NCBI RefSeq assembly: GCF_011806385.1
Contig: NZ_JAATOX010000009.1
Span: 1 to 63,877, forward strand
Reading direction: 5' to 3'
DNA length: 63,877 bases
Origin: Phaeobacter sp. HF9A
Lineage (GTDB): Bacteria; Pseudomonadota; Alphaproteobacteria; Rhodobacterales; Rhodobacteraceae
Numbering within the stretch: position 1 is the first letter of the stretch; each line of letters starts with the position of its first letter. The translations under genes were made by a program, and so were the position numbers. The notes under the pieces were generated by a model. It made no database searches. It saw nothing but the letters and a program-made list of their open reading frames with translations, and was not told where the DNA came from. Of the stretch, positions 45,756 to 54,715 are shown piece after piece.

Positions 45756-47059
45756 TTATCTGTCCTGCGGCAGCAGGCCGAGCAAGGCCGCCACGGTTTT
45801 ATCCATCTGATCCGACTGGCGCGCGATAAAGCCGCGCGCCTGCGTGCAGGCCGTGTCTAGGGCATGTGGATCACTGAGCCAAGTGCCCACCGCCGCCGCC
45901 AGCGTCTCGGCGCTGGTGATTTCCTTGGCGGCGCCGATTTCGATCAGCTCGGCAAAGGATTCGGCAAAGTTATAGGCGCCGGGGCCGGTCAGCACCGCGC
46001 CGCCCGCCTGCATCACTTCAAACGGGTTGTGGCCGCCGATCTCGGCCAGGGATCCGCCAAGAAAGACGCGCGAACAGAGCGCATACCAGATGCCGACCTC
46101 GCCCAGTGTATCCGCCAGATAGACCTGGGTGGTCGGCTCGGGCAGGGCGGCCCGGCTGCGCCGCGCTGCGGAAAGGCCCGCCTCGGCGATCAATGCCTCC
46201 ACCGCGTCGCCCCGATCCGGGTGGCGCGGGGCCAGCAGCAGCAACAGGTGCGGGTGATCCGCCAGCAATGCCTTATGCGCCGCCAGCACGGTTTCCTCTT
46301 CGCCCGCATGGGTGGAGGAGGCCACCCAGACGGGCCGGTCGCCAACCGCGCGGCGCACCTGAACAAGGCTCTCGGCGTCAACCGGCAGCGGGTCGGACAG
46401 CGCCTTGAGGTTGCTGCCGGACTGCACCCGTTGGGGATCGGCCCCCATGGCGCGCAGGTTATCGGCGGTCTGGGCGTTCTGGGTCAGCATCAAGGCGAAT
46501 TGGTCCAGCAGGAAACGCGCGGTGTGATGGCGTTTGATCCAGCTCTGCACCGATTTGGGCGAAAGCCGCGCGTTCAGCAGCACCAGCGGCACGCCTGCGC
46601 GACGGGCGCGGACCAGCATATTCGGCCAAAGCTCGCTTTCGACAAAGATGCCCAGATCGGGGCGCCAATGGTCCAGAAAACGATCCACGGCGGCGGGGCT
46701 GTCGAGTGGCGGGAACTGGTGGCGGCTGCGCGGTGGCAGCCGTTTGGCAATCAGATCCGCCGAGGTCGGCGTGCCGGAAGTGATCAGGAATTCCAGCTCC
46801 GGCGCGGCTTCGCCAGACGGCGGATGAGCGTCAGCACCGAAAGGCTCTCGCCGACCGAGGCGGCATGAAACCACACAAGCCGCCCCTTGGGGCGGGGCAG
46901 GCTGGCCCGGCCCAGGCGTTCGCGTATGCGTGCCTCCGCCACCCCGTGTTTGCGCAGTTTTTTCGCAACCGAGCGTAGGGCGACACCGGCCAGCAGGCCG
47001 CTGGCTCCACGATAGAGCTGATAGAGCAGGGTCGGGCGCGCCTGCGGTTGCTGCGTCAT
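45756..47059 (-). pseudogene. waaA: Kdo transferase WaaA (KdtA), frameshifted at about 46811
   Basis: WaaA transfers 3-deoxy-D-manno-octulosonate to lipid A at the inner membrane, normally an essential step of LPS synthesis. Frame one, from ATG 47059, encodes about 82 residues: membrane-proximal start, then LVWFHAASVGESLSVLTLIRRLA. One base is then missing between 46811 and 46812. The other frame continues at once with EAAPELEFLITSGTPTSADLIAKRLPPR and runs to 45756 through FVESELWPNMLVRAR, LLNARLSPKS and the VFLGGSLAEIGGHNPFEV motif. Restoring one base gives 434 residues, the normal length. No other damage is seen, so a sequence error is likely. Confidence 0.92.
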
Positions 47060-47070
47060 CGCGTCAGGCC

Positions 47071-48078
47071 TTACCCACCGGTATGGCTCATGTGGCGCGG
47101 CATCTGACCATCCACGGTTTGACGTGAATAATCAAAGTCATGGCCCTTGGGTTTGAGGTTGATGGCGGCGCGGATTGCCTCTTCCAGCGGGGCGTTTGAG
47201 TCGGGGTGGGCGCGCAGGGGCGCACGCAGGTCGGCCATGTCTTCCTGGCCGAGGCACATGTACAGCTCGCCGGTGCAGGTCAGCCGCACCCGGTTGCAGC
47301 TTTCGCAGAAATTATGGCTGAGCGGCGTGATAAAACCGATCTGCTGGCCGGTTTCCTCCAGCCGCACATAGCGGGCGGGGCCGCCGGTGCGCTCGGCCAG
47401 ATCGGTGACCTGATAGCCCTCCTCATAGGCGCTGCGCACGTCCTTGAGCGACCAATACTGACCAATGCGGCTTTCATTGCCGATATCGCCCATCGGCATC
47501 ACCTCGATCCAGGTGAGGTCGATCCCGCGCGCGGCGCACCATTGGGTGATGCTGAAAAGCTCATCCTCGTTGAAGCCCTTCAGGGCCACCGCGTTGATCT
47601 TGACCCGCAGCCCGGCCTTTTGCGCCGCATCAATGCCGCGCAGCACCTGCGGCAGGCGGCCCCAGCGGGTAACCTTGGCGAATTTTGCCTCGTCCAGCGT
47701 ATCCAGCGAAACATTGACCCGCCGCACACCGGCATCAAACAGCGCCTGGGCGTGTTTTTCCAGCTGCGAGCCATTGGTGGTCAGCGTCAGCTCCTTGAGC
47801 GCGCCACTGTCCAGATGCCGGGTCATGGCGCGGAAAAACGTCATGATGTCGCGGCGTACCAGGGGCTCGCCCCCGGTGATGCGCAGTTTCTCCACCCCAA
47901 GCCCGATGAAGGTGGAGCACATGCGGTCCAGCTCTTCCAGCGTCAGAAGCTCTTTCTTGGGCAGGAAGGTCATGTTCTCGGACATGCAATAAACGCAGCG
48001 GAAATCGCAGCGGTCGGTGACCGAGACCCTCAGGTAGGTGATCGCGCGCGCGAAGGGATCAATAAGTGGTGCTGTCAT
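47071..48078 (-). CDS. moaA: GTP 3',8-cyclase MoaA
   Basis: A 335-residue radical SAM enzyme for the first step of molybdenum cofactor synthesis, converting GTP to 3',8-cyclo-GTP. The N-terminal SAM cluster is Cys24, Cys28 and Cys31 in CDFRCVYC. The C-terminal cluster reads [18 protein letters not shown], and the very end is HMSHTGG, the GG tail of MoaA. Length is standard. It is followed by waaA after 11 bases, which is only a positional link. moaC and moaB are not nearby. Confidence 0.97.
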   Translation of the reverse strand: MTAPLIDPFARAITYLRVSVTDRCDFRCVYCMSENMTFLPKKELLTLEELDRMCSTFIGLGVEKLRITGGEPLVRRDIMTFFRAMTRHLDSGALKELTLTTNGSQLEKHAQALFDAGVRRVNVSLDTLDEAKFAKVTRWGRLPQVLRGIDAAQKAGLRVKINAVALKGFNEDELFSITQWCAARGIDLTWIEVMPMGDIGNESRIGQYWSLKDVRSAYEEGYQVTDLAERTGGPARYVRLEETGQQIGFITPLSHNFCESCNRVRLTCTGELYMCLGQEDMADLRAPLRAHPDSNAPLEEAIRAAINLKPKGHDFDYSRQTVDGQMPRHMSHTGG

Positions 48079-48250
48079 GCCCCATAGGTAAGGCGACAGG
48101 CCGCCGAGGACAATAGGCTTGCGACAGCGGCGGGCCTGGGGCCTTTTGGGCGGCGTAATTTCCCATGCTGCGACTGCGGGTCGGCGGTTGCTGGCCGCCG
48201 AGGGCGCATTCAGACTGGCGTCTCGCAGATCAGGCGGCTAGGGTCGCGCC

Positions 48251-48910
48251 ATGACTCGATGTGCCTTGAAAACTATTCCCTTTGTTGCCCTTGCGGCAAC
48301 CGCGCTTGCCGCCTGCAACCCGATCGGGGGCGTGCATCTGAACTCTCAGGTGCTGGAGGGCAACGGCAGGGGCGTGGATGTGGATGCGCTGCGTCAGGCG
48401 CAGCAGCAACGGGCCGAGGCCGCGGCCGCCGAGCGGGCCAAGCAGCGCGAAGCGGAAGCCGCGTTGGCAAGCCGCGAAAATGACGCGCGGACGGTTCTGA
48501 CCTCGCCGGGCGTGCAGGACGCACCGACATCAGGCGCGCCCATCGTGGCGCCCGCACCGGTGACGGCGGCTCCGGTGGCGCCGGCAAGGCCTGCCCAACC
48601 GGCCAGCCCCGCGCGGGTCGTAGCAACGGCGCCGGAGCCTGTGGTGCCCTCGGCGCAATCGTTTTCCGGGCAGAAGACAACCGTGGTTGGGCTGGGCGAT
48701 CCGGGTCGCGATGGCCTGTGGATGGAAACGCCGCTGGTGTCCTCGCGCCGCAATGCGCGTCTGACCGCGCCAAATGGCAAATCCGTGGTGGTCACGCTGG
48801 AGCCGATCTCGGGCGATGCGGGGCAGGGCAGCCGCCTGTCGATCGGCGGCATGCGCGCGCTGGGTCTGCCGCTGACGGAACTGGTCGAGATCCGCGTCGG
48901 CCCGGTCTGA
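48251..48910 (+). CDS. Predicted lipoprotein with C-terminal SAF-like domain
   Basis: A 219-residue protein. The lipoprotein signal MTRCALKTIPFVALAATALAAC has its lipobox Cys at residue 22. A Gln/Ala/Glu-rich coiled-coil stretch (45-80) and a Pro/Ala linker (90-140) lead to a compact C-terminal domain (GLWMETPLVSSRRNARLTAPNGKSVVVTLEPI ... LPLTELVEIRVGPV) that looks like a small beta barrel of the SAF or RlpA kind. It is probably tethered to the outer membrane facing the periplasm. Such proteins are sometimes mislabelled as galactarate dehydratase. Function unknown. Confidence 0.78.
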   Translation: MTRCALKTIPFVALAATALAACNPIGGVHLNSQVLEGNGRGVDVDALRQAQQQRAEAAAAERAKQREAEAALASRENDARTVLTSPGVQDAPTSGAPIVAPAPVTAAPVAPARPAQPASPARVVATAPEPVVPSAQSFSGQKTTVVGLGDPGRDGLWMETPLVSSRRNARLTAPNGKSVVVTLEPISGDAGQGSRLSIGGMRALGLPLTELVEIRVGPV

Positions 48911-48923
48911 GCCGACGGTCACG

Positions 48924-49601
48924 TCATTTCAGGTATTTCGCGGCTTCCTTGCGGGCGAAGCCCTTCATATCCGCGCCATGCTGGTCGAGAAACGCACGGC
49001 TGCGCGCCGCATCATGTTTGCTGAGATCGCGCAGCCACCAGCCGATGGCCTTTTGAATGAACCAATTGCGATCCGCCACATAGCTGGCCGCCCAGCCCAG
49101 CCCACGCTCGCGGGCTTGCAGCTCGGCAGGTTTGGGATTGGCCAGCTTGGCCCAGGGCAGGGTGGCGACCAGCGCTGCGCGGCGGGTCCACAGATTATCG
49201 GAGCTGGTCCAGCCCTCAACCACATCGAGCCGCTCAGGCGCCGCTTGCAGGCGTTTGGCGATGGCCGAGGCCGCATGATCCGCGATCGCCCAGCTGTCAA
49301 AATCGGGCAGCCAGCTTTGCAGCAGATCCCAGACCGGCTGATCCGCCTTGATACGGGCCTGGGTCAGCAGTTTTGCCGCCAGGATGCGGGCCTCAAAGAT
49401 ATCGCTGGCCCAGAGCACCGCCGCCAACTCAACACGCTCCGGCAAATCAAGCGCCTGACGCCAGTCGCGCGAGAGGCTGTTCAGCACCTCGTTGCCGACG
49501 CCCAGCACCTCGCGGTTTTGTTTGTGGTAGGCGGCCATCTGTTCGGCGCGGCCGGGCTCGACATTGCTGCGCAGCGCGGCAAGTGCGTCTTCCGGGGTCA
49601 T
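48924..49601 (-). CDS. AlkD-like DNA alkylation repair protein
   Basis: A 225-residue all-helical HEAT-repeat protein of the AlkD family, DNA glycosylases that remove bulky or alkylated bases. It contains LPDFDSWAIADHAAS, GWTSSDNLWTRRAALVATLPWAKL and ADRNWFIQKAIGWWLRDLSKHD, which carry the Asp, Arg and Trp residues expected in the DNA-binding groove. It overlaps the pyridoxamine oxidase-like gene by four bases. Substrate is uncertain. Confidence 0.88.
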   Translation of the reverse strand: MTPEDALAALRSNVEPGRAEQMAAYHKQNREVLGVGNEVLNSLSRDWRQALDLPERVELAAVLWASDIFEARILAAKLLTQARIKADQPVWDLLQSWLPDFDSWAIADHAASAIAKRLQAAPERLDVVEGWTSSDNLWTRRAALVATLPWAKLANPKPAELQARERGLGWAASYVADRNWFIQKAIGWWLRDLSKHDAARSRAFLDQHGADMKGFARKEAAKYLK

Positions 49602-50143
49602 GGCTCCATGATCCCGGTGTCAAACCCGTCGATGGTGCTGCGGTTGCGTGTATCCCAATAGTCTGCAACGCCCTCCTCGCCGCGATCCTCGGCCCATTTG
49701 CGCAGCACCGGGCGCTCTTCCTTGAATTCCAGAAAGGGCACGGCATAGCCGCAGGAGGTCTGCACCAGATCGACCTGCATGTCATAGATTTGCCGCGCGC
49801 CGGGGTGGTCGGGGAACTCGGCCTTGAGCGCCGCCCAATCGGCATCGCGCGGATGCAGGGTGCGGGCGGTGCCATAGGCGCGCAGGATCAGCGGGCGCGT
49901 GGAAAAAGAGCACCACATCACCGTCATCCGGTTCACCCGCTGCAAATGCCCGGCGGTTTCATTGCCCGACCCGGTAAGGTTCAGCCAGATCAGCCGGTTG
50001 GGCGACAGGATGCGCAGGCTGTCCATGCCCTTGGGCGAGACATTGACGCGCCCCTCCGCCGCCGCCGTGCCGACAAAGAACATGGGCTGCTGGGCAACAA
50101 AGCTGCGGTGGCTCTCGTCAAAGGCGTCGAATTGCTTGGCCAT
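49598..50143 (-). CDS. Pyridoxamine 5'-phosphate oxidase-like flavoprotein
   Basis: A 181-residue split-barrel FMN-type protein. It begins with FVAQQPMFFVGTAAAEGRVNVSPKGMDSLRILSPNRLIWLNLTGSGNETAGHLQRVNRMTVMWCSF, the usual PNPOx-like layout. It is not the true PdxH: it lacks the PdxH C-terminal region and length. It probably binds FMN or F420-like cofactors; the reaction is unknown. It sits between glmS (four bases) and the AlkD-like gene (overlap), so it is likely in the glmUS operon. Confidence 0.87.
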   Translation of the reverse strand: MAKQFDAFDESHRSFVAQQPMFFVGTAAAEGRVNVSPKGMDSLRILSPNRLIWLNLTGSGNETAGHLQRVNRMTVMWCSFSTRPLILRAYGTARTLHPRDADWAALKAEFPDHPGARQIYDMQVDLVQTSCGYAVPFLEFKEERPVLRKWAEDRGEEGVADYWDTRNRSTIDGFDTGIMEP

Positions 50144-50146
50144 GGG

Positions 50147-51955
50147 TTACTCCACCGTGACCGATTTCGCGAGATTGCGAGGCTGGTCCACATCGGTGCC
50201 TTTGGCGATCGCGGTGAAATAGGCGATCTGCTGGGCGGGAATGGCATAGAGGATCGGCGCCAGCGCATCGGGGACCTGCGGCATGATGATGACCTCGGCG
50301 GTGCCCTCCGCGGCTTCGGTCGCGCCCTCGGCATCGGTCACCAGCAGCACACGGCCACCGCGCGCCATGACCTCCTGCATGTTGGAGATGGTCTTTTCAA
50401 ACAGCGCATCGCGCGGCGCCATCACGATCACCGGCACCTTGTCATCAATCAGCGCGATGGGGCCGTGTTTGAGCTCGCCGCTCGCATAGCCCTCGGCGTG
50501 GATATAGCTCAGCTCCTTGAGCTTCAGCGCGCCTTCCAGCGCCAGCGGATAGAGCTGCCCCCGGCCCAGAAAGATGATGTCGCGGGCGGTGGCCAGGTCA
50601 CGGGCCGCGCGGGCGATCTGCGCCTCGGAGGCCAGCGATTGGTGGATCAGCCCGGGCAGGGCGCGCAGCCCGTCGGGCATGCCGGCGGGAAGCGGCAGGC
50701 CCCGGGCCTCGGCGGCCTTCAGCGCCATCAGGAGCAGCACGGTCAACTGGCAGGTGAACGCCTTGGTCGAGGCGACAGAGATTTCCGGCCCTGCGTGGAT
50801 CGGCAGCACCACGTCGCTTTCCCGCGCGATGGAGCTTTCGGGGACATTGACAAGCCCGGCGATCACATCGGCCTTGCCCTGCATATAGCGCAGCGCTGCC
50901 AGCGTATCGGCGGTCTCGCCCGACTGGCTCACAAACAGCGCCAGCGTGCCGGGGCTGACCGGCGGTTCGCGGTAGCGGAATTCAGAGGCCACATCGACCT
51001 CGACCGGCAGGCGGGCGATGGTTTCAAACCAGTATTTCGCCACCATACAGGCATAATAGGCGGTGCCGCAGGCCACAAAGGAGAGCCGCTCGATCTTGCT
51101 GAAATCCAGCCCCTCGGGCAGGGTGATGGCGCCGGCGCTGTCCATATAGGCTTTCAGCGCCTTGTCCACCGCGACGGGCTGTTCGGCGATCTCCTTTGCC
51201 ATGAAGTGTTTATGGCCATCCTTGTCAACGCGGGTGTTTTCCAGCCGGATCTGGCGTTTTTCGCGATTGGCGCGGTTGCCCCTGGCGTCGGTGATCTCAA
51301 GGCTGGTCCGGGTCAGAACGGCAAAATCACCCTCTTCCAGATAGGTGATCTGGTCGGTCATCGGCGCCAGCGCAATCGCATCGGAGCCCACGAACATCTC
51401 GCCCTCGCCGTGGCCGATGGCCAGCGGAGAGCCCTTGCGGGCGGCGATCATCAGATCCTCTTCGCCGTCAAACAGGAAGGCCAGTGCAAAGGCGCCCTCC
51501 AGCCGCGCCACGGTCTTGCGGGCGGCCTCAACGGGGGAGGCGCCGTCGCGCATATGGTATTCGCAGAGCAGGGCGACCGTTTCCGTGTCGGTTTCGGTGG
51601 TGAAGGAAATCCCATGCTCCGCCAGTTCGCTGCGCAGCTCCTTGAAGTTCTCGATGATGCCATTGTGCACCACCGCGACCCGTCCGGCCTGATGCGGATG
51701 CGCATTGGTGACCGTGGGCGCGCCATGGGTGGCCCAACGGGTGTGACCAATGCCGGACTTGCCCCGCAGCGGCTCATGCACCAGCGCGTCGGAAAGATTC
51801 ACCAGCTTGCCCCCCGCGCGGCGGCGATCCAACTGGCCGTCATTCACGGTGGCAATCCCGGCGCTGTCATAGCCGCGATATTCCAGTCGTTTCAGCGCCT
51901 CCACCAGAATGGGGGAGACCTCATGGCTGCCCAGAACTCCAACGATACCGCACAT
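50147..51955 (-). CDS. glmS: Glutamine-fructose-6-phosphate aminotransferase
   Basis: A 602-residue GlmS, which makes glucosamine-6-phosphate for peptidoglycan and LPS. Cys2 in MCGIVGVLG is the glutaminase nucleophile, and the N-terminal domain shows RWATHGAPTVTNAHPHQAG. The two SIS domains follow (ACGTAYYACMVAKYWFE; SQSGETADTLAAL), and the C terminus ends NLAKSVTVE as in E. coli. It starts four bases after glmU in the same direction, so the two steps to UDP-GlcNAc are co-transcribed. There is no room for a glmS ribozyme upstream. Confidence 0.98.
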   Translation of the reverse strand: MCGIVGVLGSHEVSPILVEALKRLEYRGYDSAGIATVNDGQLDRRRAGGKLVNLSDALVHEPLRGKSGIGHTRWATHGAPTVTNAHPHQAGRVAVVHNGIIENFKELRSELAEHGISFTTETDTETVALLCEYHMRDGASPVEAARKTVARLEGAFALAFLFDGEEDLMIAARKGSPLAIGHGEGEMFVGSDAIALAPMTDQITYLEEGDFAVLTRTSLEITDARGNRANREKRQIRLENTRVDKDGHKHFMAKEIAEQPVAVDKALKAYMDSAGAITLPEGLDFSKIERLSFVACGTAYYACMVAKYWFETIARLPVEVDVASEFRYREPPVSPGTLALFVSQSGETADTLAALRYMQGKADVIAGLVNVPESSIARESDVVLPIHAGPEISVASTKAFTCQLTVLLLMALKAAEARGLPLPAGMPDGLRALPGLIHQSLASEAQIARAARDLATARDIIFLGRGQLYPLALEGALKLKELSYIHAEGYASGELKHGPIALIDDKVPVIVMAPRDALFEKTISNMQEVMARGGRVLLVTDAEGATEAAEGTAEVIIMPQVPDALAPILYAIPAQQIAYFTAIAKGTDVDQPRNLAKSVTVE

Positions 51956-51959
51956 GGGG

Positions 51960-53309
51960 TTATCCTTTGCTCATCCGGGCCTTTTTCGCGCGCAGCATGT
52001 CCATCAGCTTGCGCGCGTATCCCGGTTTGTTTGTTTGCTCGGCCCGCGCGATCGCAAGATCACCCGCGGCGACATTCTTGGTGATCACCGCGCCGGTGGC
52101 GGTCAGGGCCTCGTCGCCGATCGTCACCGGGGCCACCAGACAGGTGTTGGAACCGATAAAGGCGCGGGCGCCGATTTCGGTCCGGTGTTTCATCACCCCA
52201 TCATAGTTGCAGGTGATGGTGCCTGCGCCGATATTCGTGGCCTCGCCGACCGAGGCATCGCCGATATAGCTCAGGTGGTTGACCTTGGCGCCCGCCGCGA
52301 TCTCTGCGTTCTTGATCTCGACGAAGTTGCCGATATGGGTGTCTTCGGCGAGTTCCGCGCCGGGGCGCAGGCGGGCATAGGGGCCGACCTTGGCGCCGCG
52401 CGACACATGGCAGCCCTCAAGATGCGAAAACGCCCGGATCAGCGCGCCGCTTTCGACGGTGACGCCGGGGCCAAAGACCACATTGGGCTCGATCACCGTG
52501 TCGCGGCCGATATACGTGTCAAAGGCCAGATAGACCGTCTCCGGCGCCATCAGGGTAACGCCCAGCTCCAGCAGCTCGGCCCGGGCGCGGGCCTGAAACA
52601 CCGCATCGGCCATGGCCAGGTCGGCGCGCGAGTTCACCCCGAGGGTCTCGCTCTCGGCGCAGGCGACGGCGGTCACCGTCAGCGCCTCGATGCGGGCCAG
52701 CTCCACCAGATCGGTCAGGTAATATTCGCCCGAGGCATTGTCATTGCCGACCTTGTCCAGCAGGCGAAACATCACCTCCGCGCCGCAAACCATCAGGCCG
52801 GAGTTGCAGAAGGTAATCGCGCGCTCGGCCTCGGTGGCGTCCTTGTATTCGACGATCTTTTCCAGGCTCTCGCCCTGCATCACCAGACGGCCATAGCGCG
52901 CGGGATCTGCCGCCTCAAAGCCGAGGATGACCAGATCGGCGCGGGCGCGGGCGGCGATCATCTGCTCCAGCGTGTCCGGCGACACAAAAGGCGTATCGCC
53001 ATAAAGCACCACGATATCGCCCGCAAACCCCTCCAGCGCCGCTTGCGCCTGACGCACCGCGTGACCAGTGCCGAGCTGCTCTGTTTGCAGCACCACCTCG
53101 GCCTCCGGGTCGATCTCGGCCACTGCGGCGCGCACCTGTTCGGCCTCATGCCCGGCGACCACAACGGTGCGTTCGGGATCCAGCGCGCGGCCGGCTGCCA
53201 TGGCATGCTCCAGCATGGAGGCCTGGGCGATCGGATGCAGAACCTTGGGCAGGTCAGAGTTCATCCGGGTGCCTTTGCCTGCGGCAAGGATGACAAGAGC
53301 GGTGCTCAT
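51960..53309 (-). CDS. glmU: Bifunctional UDP-GlcNAc pyrophosphorylase / glucosamine-1-phosphate acetyltransferase
   Basis: A 449-residue GlmU. The N-terminal uridyltransferase has LAAGKGTRMNSDLPKVLHPIA. The C-terminal left-handed beta-helix has repeated hexapeptide strands (VVFGPGVTVESGALIRAFSHLEGCHV; GAKVNHLSYIGDASVGEATNIGAGTITCNYDG, with the catalytic His). It acetylates GlcN-1-P and then forms UDP-GlcNAc. The first gene of the glmU-glmS run. Divergent from gph. Confidence 0.97.
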   Translation of the reverse strand: MSTALVILAAGKGTRMNSDLPKVLHPIAQASMLEHAMAAGRALDPERTVVVAGHEAEQVRAAVAEIDPEAEVVLQTEQLGTGHAVRQAQAALEGFAGDIVVLYGDTPFVSPDTLEQMIAARARADLVILGFEAADPARYGRLVMQGESLEKIVEYKDATEAERAITFCNSGLMVCGAEVMFRLLDKVGNDNASGEYYLTDLVELARIEALTVTAVACAESETLGVNSRADLAMADAVFQARARAELLELGVTLMAPETVYLAFDTYIGRDTVIEPNVVFGPGVTVESGALIRAFSHLEGCHVSRGAKVGPYARLRPGAELAEDTHIGNFVEIKNAEIAAGAKVNHLSYIGDASVGEATNIGAGTITCNYDGVMKHRTEIGARAFIGSNTCLVAPVTIGDEALTATGAVITKNVAAGDLAIARAEQTNKPGYARKLMDMLRAKKARMSKG

Positions 53310-53442
53310 GGGGTGTTTTCCCTTTGAGTTTTTGTTGTCTCCGTTTTATCCGCTAACAGGCGGGGCGCAAGATGCGTCCCCATAAACTTCGATTGCGACT
53401 TGCAACATGAGGCGGCGAAATTGCGCCGAAGGGGGATTTTTC

Positions 53443-54120
53443 ATGCGCACGGTGATTTTTGACCTCGACGGCACGCTGGCCGATACCTCGGTCGATCTGC
53501 TGGCGGCGGCGAACCATTGTTTTCGGGTGATGGGGCTGGGCGATATGCTGACCCACCCGGAGGATGCCAAGATCGCCCTGCGCGGTGGCAAGCGCATGCT
53601 GACCGAGGGGCTGACCCGCGCCGGGCAATTCAAGGATAGCACGGTCGAGGAATATTATCCGGTTCTGCTGGCCGCCTATCGCGAGGGGCTGGATACCCAT
53701 ACCCGCATGTATCCCGGCGCGATGGAGGCGGTCGAGGCGCTCAAAACCGCAGGCTACGGCGTTGGCATCTGCACCAACAAGCCCGAGGGGCTGGCGGAGC
53801 TCCTGATGCAGCGGCTCGGGGTGCGGGATGCCTTTGCCTCTTTGGTGGGGGCGGACACGCTGGCGGTGCGCAAACCCGACCCGGCGCCGCTGTTCGAGGC
53901 CGCGCGCCGTGCAGGCGGTGCGCCGGAAAAATGCGTTTTGATCGGCGACAGCGATACCGACCGCACTACCTCGGCCAACGCCGGGGTGCCCTCGGTTCTG
54001 GTGACCTTTGGCCCCGCCGGGGACGATATGGCCGCGCTGAACCCGGAGGCCTTGCTGCATGATTATGCGGATCTGCCGGGGATCGTGGCCGGGCTGATCG
54101 GAACCAACCCGGCGCGCTGA
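53443..54120 (+). CDS. gph: Phosphoglycolate phosphatase-like HAD hydrolase
   Basis: A 225-residue HAD-family phosphatase. Motif I is FDLDGTLADTSVD (nucleophile Asp10, in DLDGT) and motif II is GICTNKPEG. Motifs III and IV are VRKPDPAP and IGDSDTDRTTSANAG. This is the Gph pattern, removing phosphate from 2-phosphoglycolate. The start at 53443 follows AAGGGGGA; the ORF to 53407 adds non-conserved residues. It is divergent from glmU. Confidence 0.87.
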   Translation: MRTVIFDLDGTLADTSVDLLAAANHCFRVMGLGDMLTHPEDAKIALRGGKRMLTEGLTRAGQFKDSTVEEYYPVLLAAYREGLDTHTRMYPGAMEAVEALKTAGYGVGICTNKPEGLAELLMQRLGVRDAFASLVGADTLAVRKPDPAPLFEAARRAGGAPEKCVLIGDSDTDRTTSANAGVPSVLVTFGPAGDDMAALNPEALLHDYADLPGIVAGLIGTNPAR

Positions 54121-54133
54121 TCCTGCGCAGGCC

Positions 54134-54595
54134 TTAGGGCATCAACACCGCCGCGCGGTCAAAATGCACCTCGGCGGTGGAGAGGTCATCATAGACCAGC
54201 CGCACCCCGATGGACTGGACCGAGCCGAGCTCAAACCGGCGATAAGGGTCGCCGTCGCCGTCCAGGATCGCCCCGGGGGCGGCATCCTGCGCGTGGCAGT
54301 CCGGCATCGGCCAGATCTCATAGGGCCCATCGTTGAGCGACAGCTCCATCTGCGCCAGACCGCAGCGCCAGGACCACAGATGGGTCACATAGAGGAGGTC
54401 CTGCCCCTGGAATTCACGCACCGCCACCCAGCTGGATTGGGTGGCGCCAAGGATCGGTTTCACCTCGGTCGCGGTGAGAAACTTGCCGCTGGGGGTCTGC
54501 GGTTCGGCCTCCAGATGCGAGATATCCTGCGCCAGCGCCTGGCTGCCGAGCATGAGACCAAGCCCGAGGGTCAGGGATTTGAGAAGGGAACACAT
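54134..54595 (-). CDS. Small secreted protein, unrecognised
   Basis: 153 residues with signal peptide MCSLLKSLTLGLGLMLGSQALA. The mature part has two Cys (WRCGLAQ and MPDCHAQD) that could form a disulfide, and a beta-rich pattern ending FDRAAVLMP. I recognise no family. AAGGA precedes the ATG at 54595. A much longer open frame continuing to 55789 is read-through opposite the aminotransferase gene and is not real. It converges on gph with 13 bases between stops. Confidence 0.75.
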   Translation of the reverse strand: MCSLLKSLTLGLGLMLGSQALAQDISHLEAEPQTPSGKFLTATEVKPILGATQSSWVAVREFQGQDLLYVTHLWSWRCGLAQMELSLNDGPYEIWPMPDCHAQDAAPGAILDGDGDPYRRFELGSVQSIGVRLVYDDLSTAEVHFDRAAVLMP

Positions 54596-54715
54596 GTCAC
54601 TGTCCTTTATTGTCACAATGGCCGCGAGGTTAGCAGGTCGTGAGGGCAGGGGCTGCGGGGAATTTCCGCCGGATCTTGGCCGTCGTGCCCCTTGACCTCC
54701 GGGAATGGGGGGAGC

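Noticed and set aside
26058-47059. Programmed ribosomal frameshifting in glcB and waaA
   Set aside because: Neither site has a slippery heptamer or adjacent stimulatory pseudoknot-like structure that I can see, and the families are normally single-frame. Sequence error or mutation is simpler.
50147-53309. A glmS ribozyme or riboswitch
   Set aside because: The glmU-glmS gap is four bases, so there is no room for a leader RNA.
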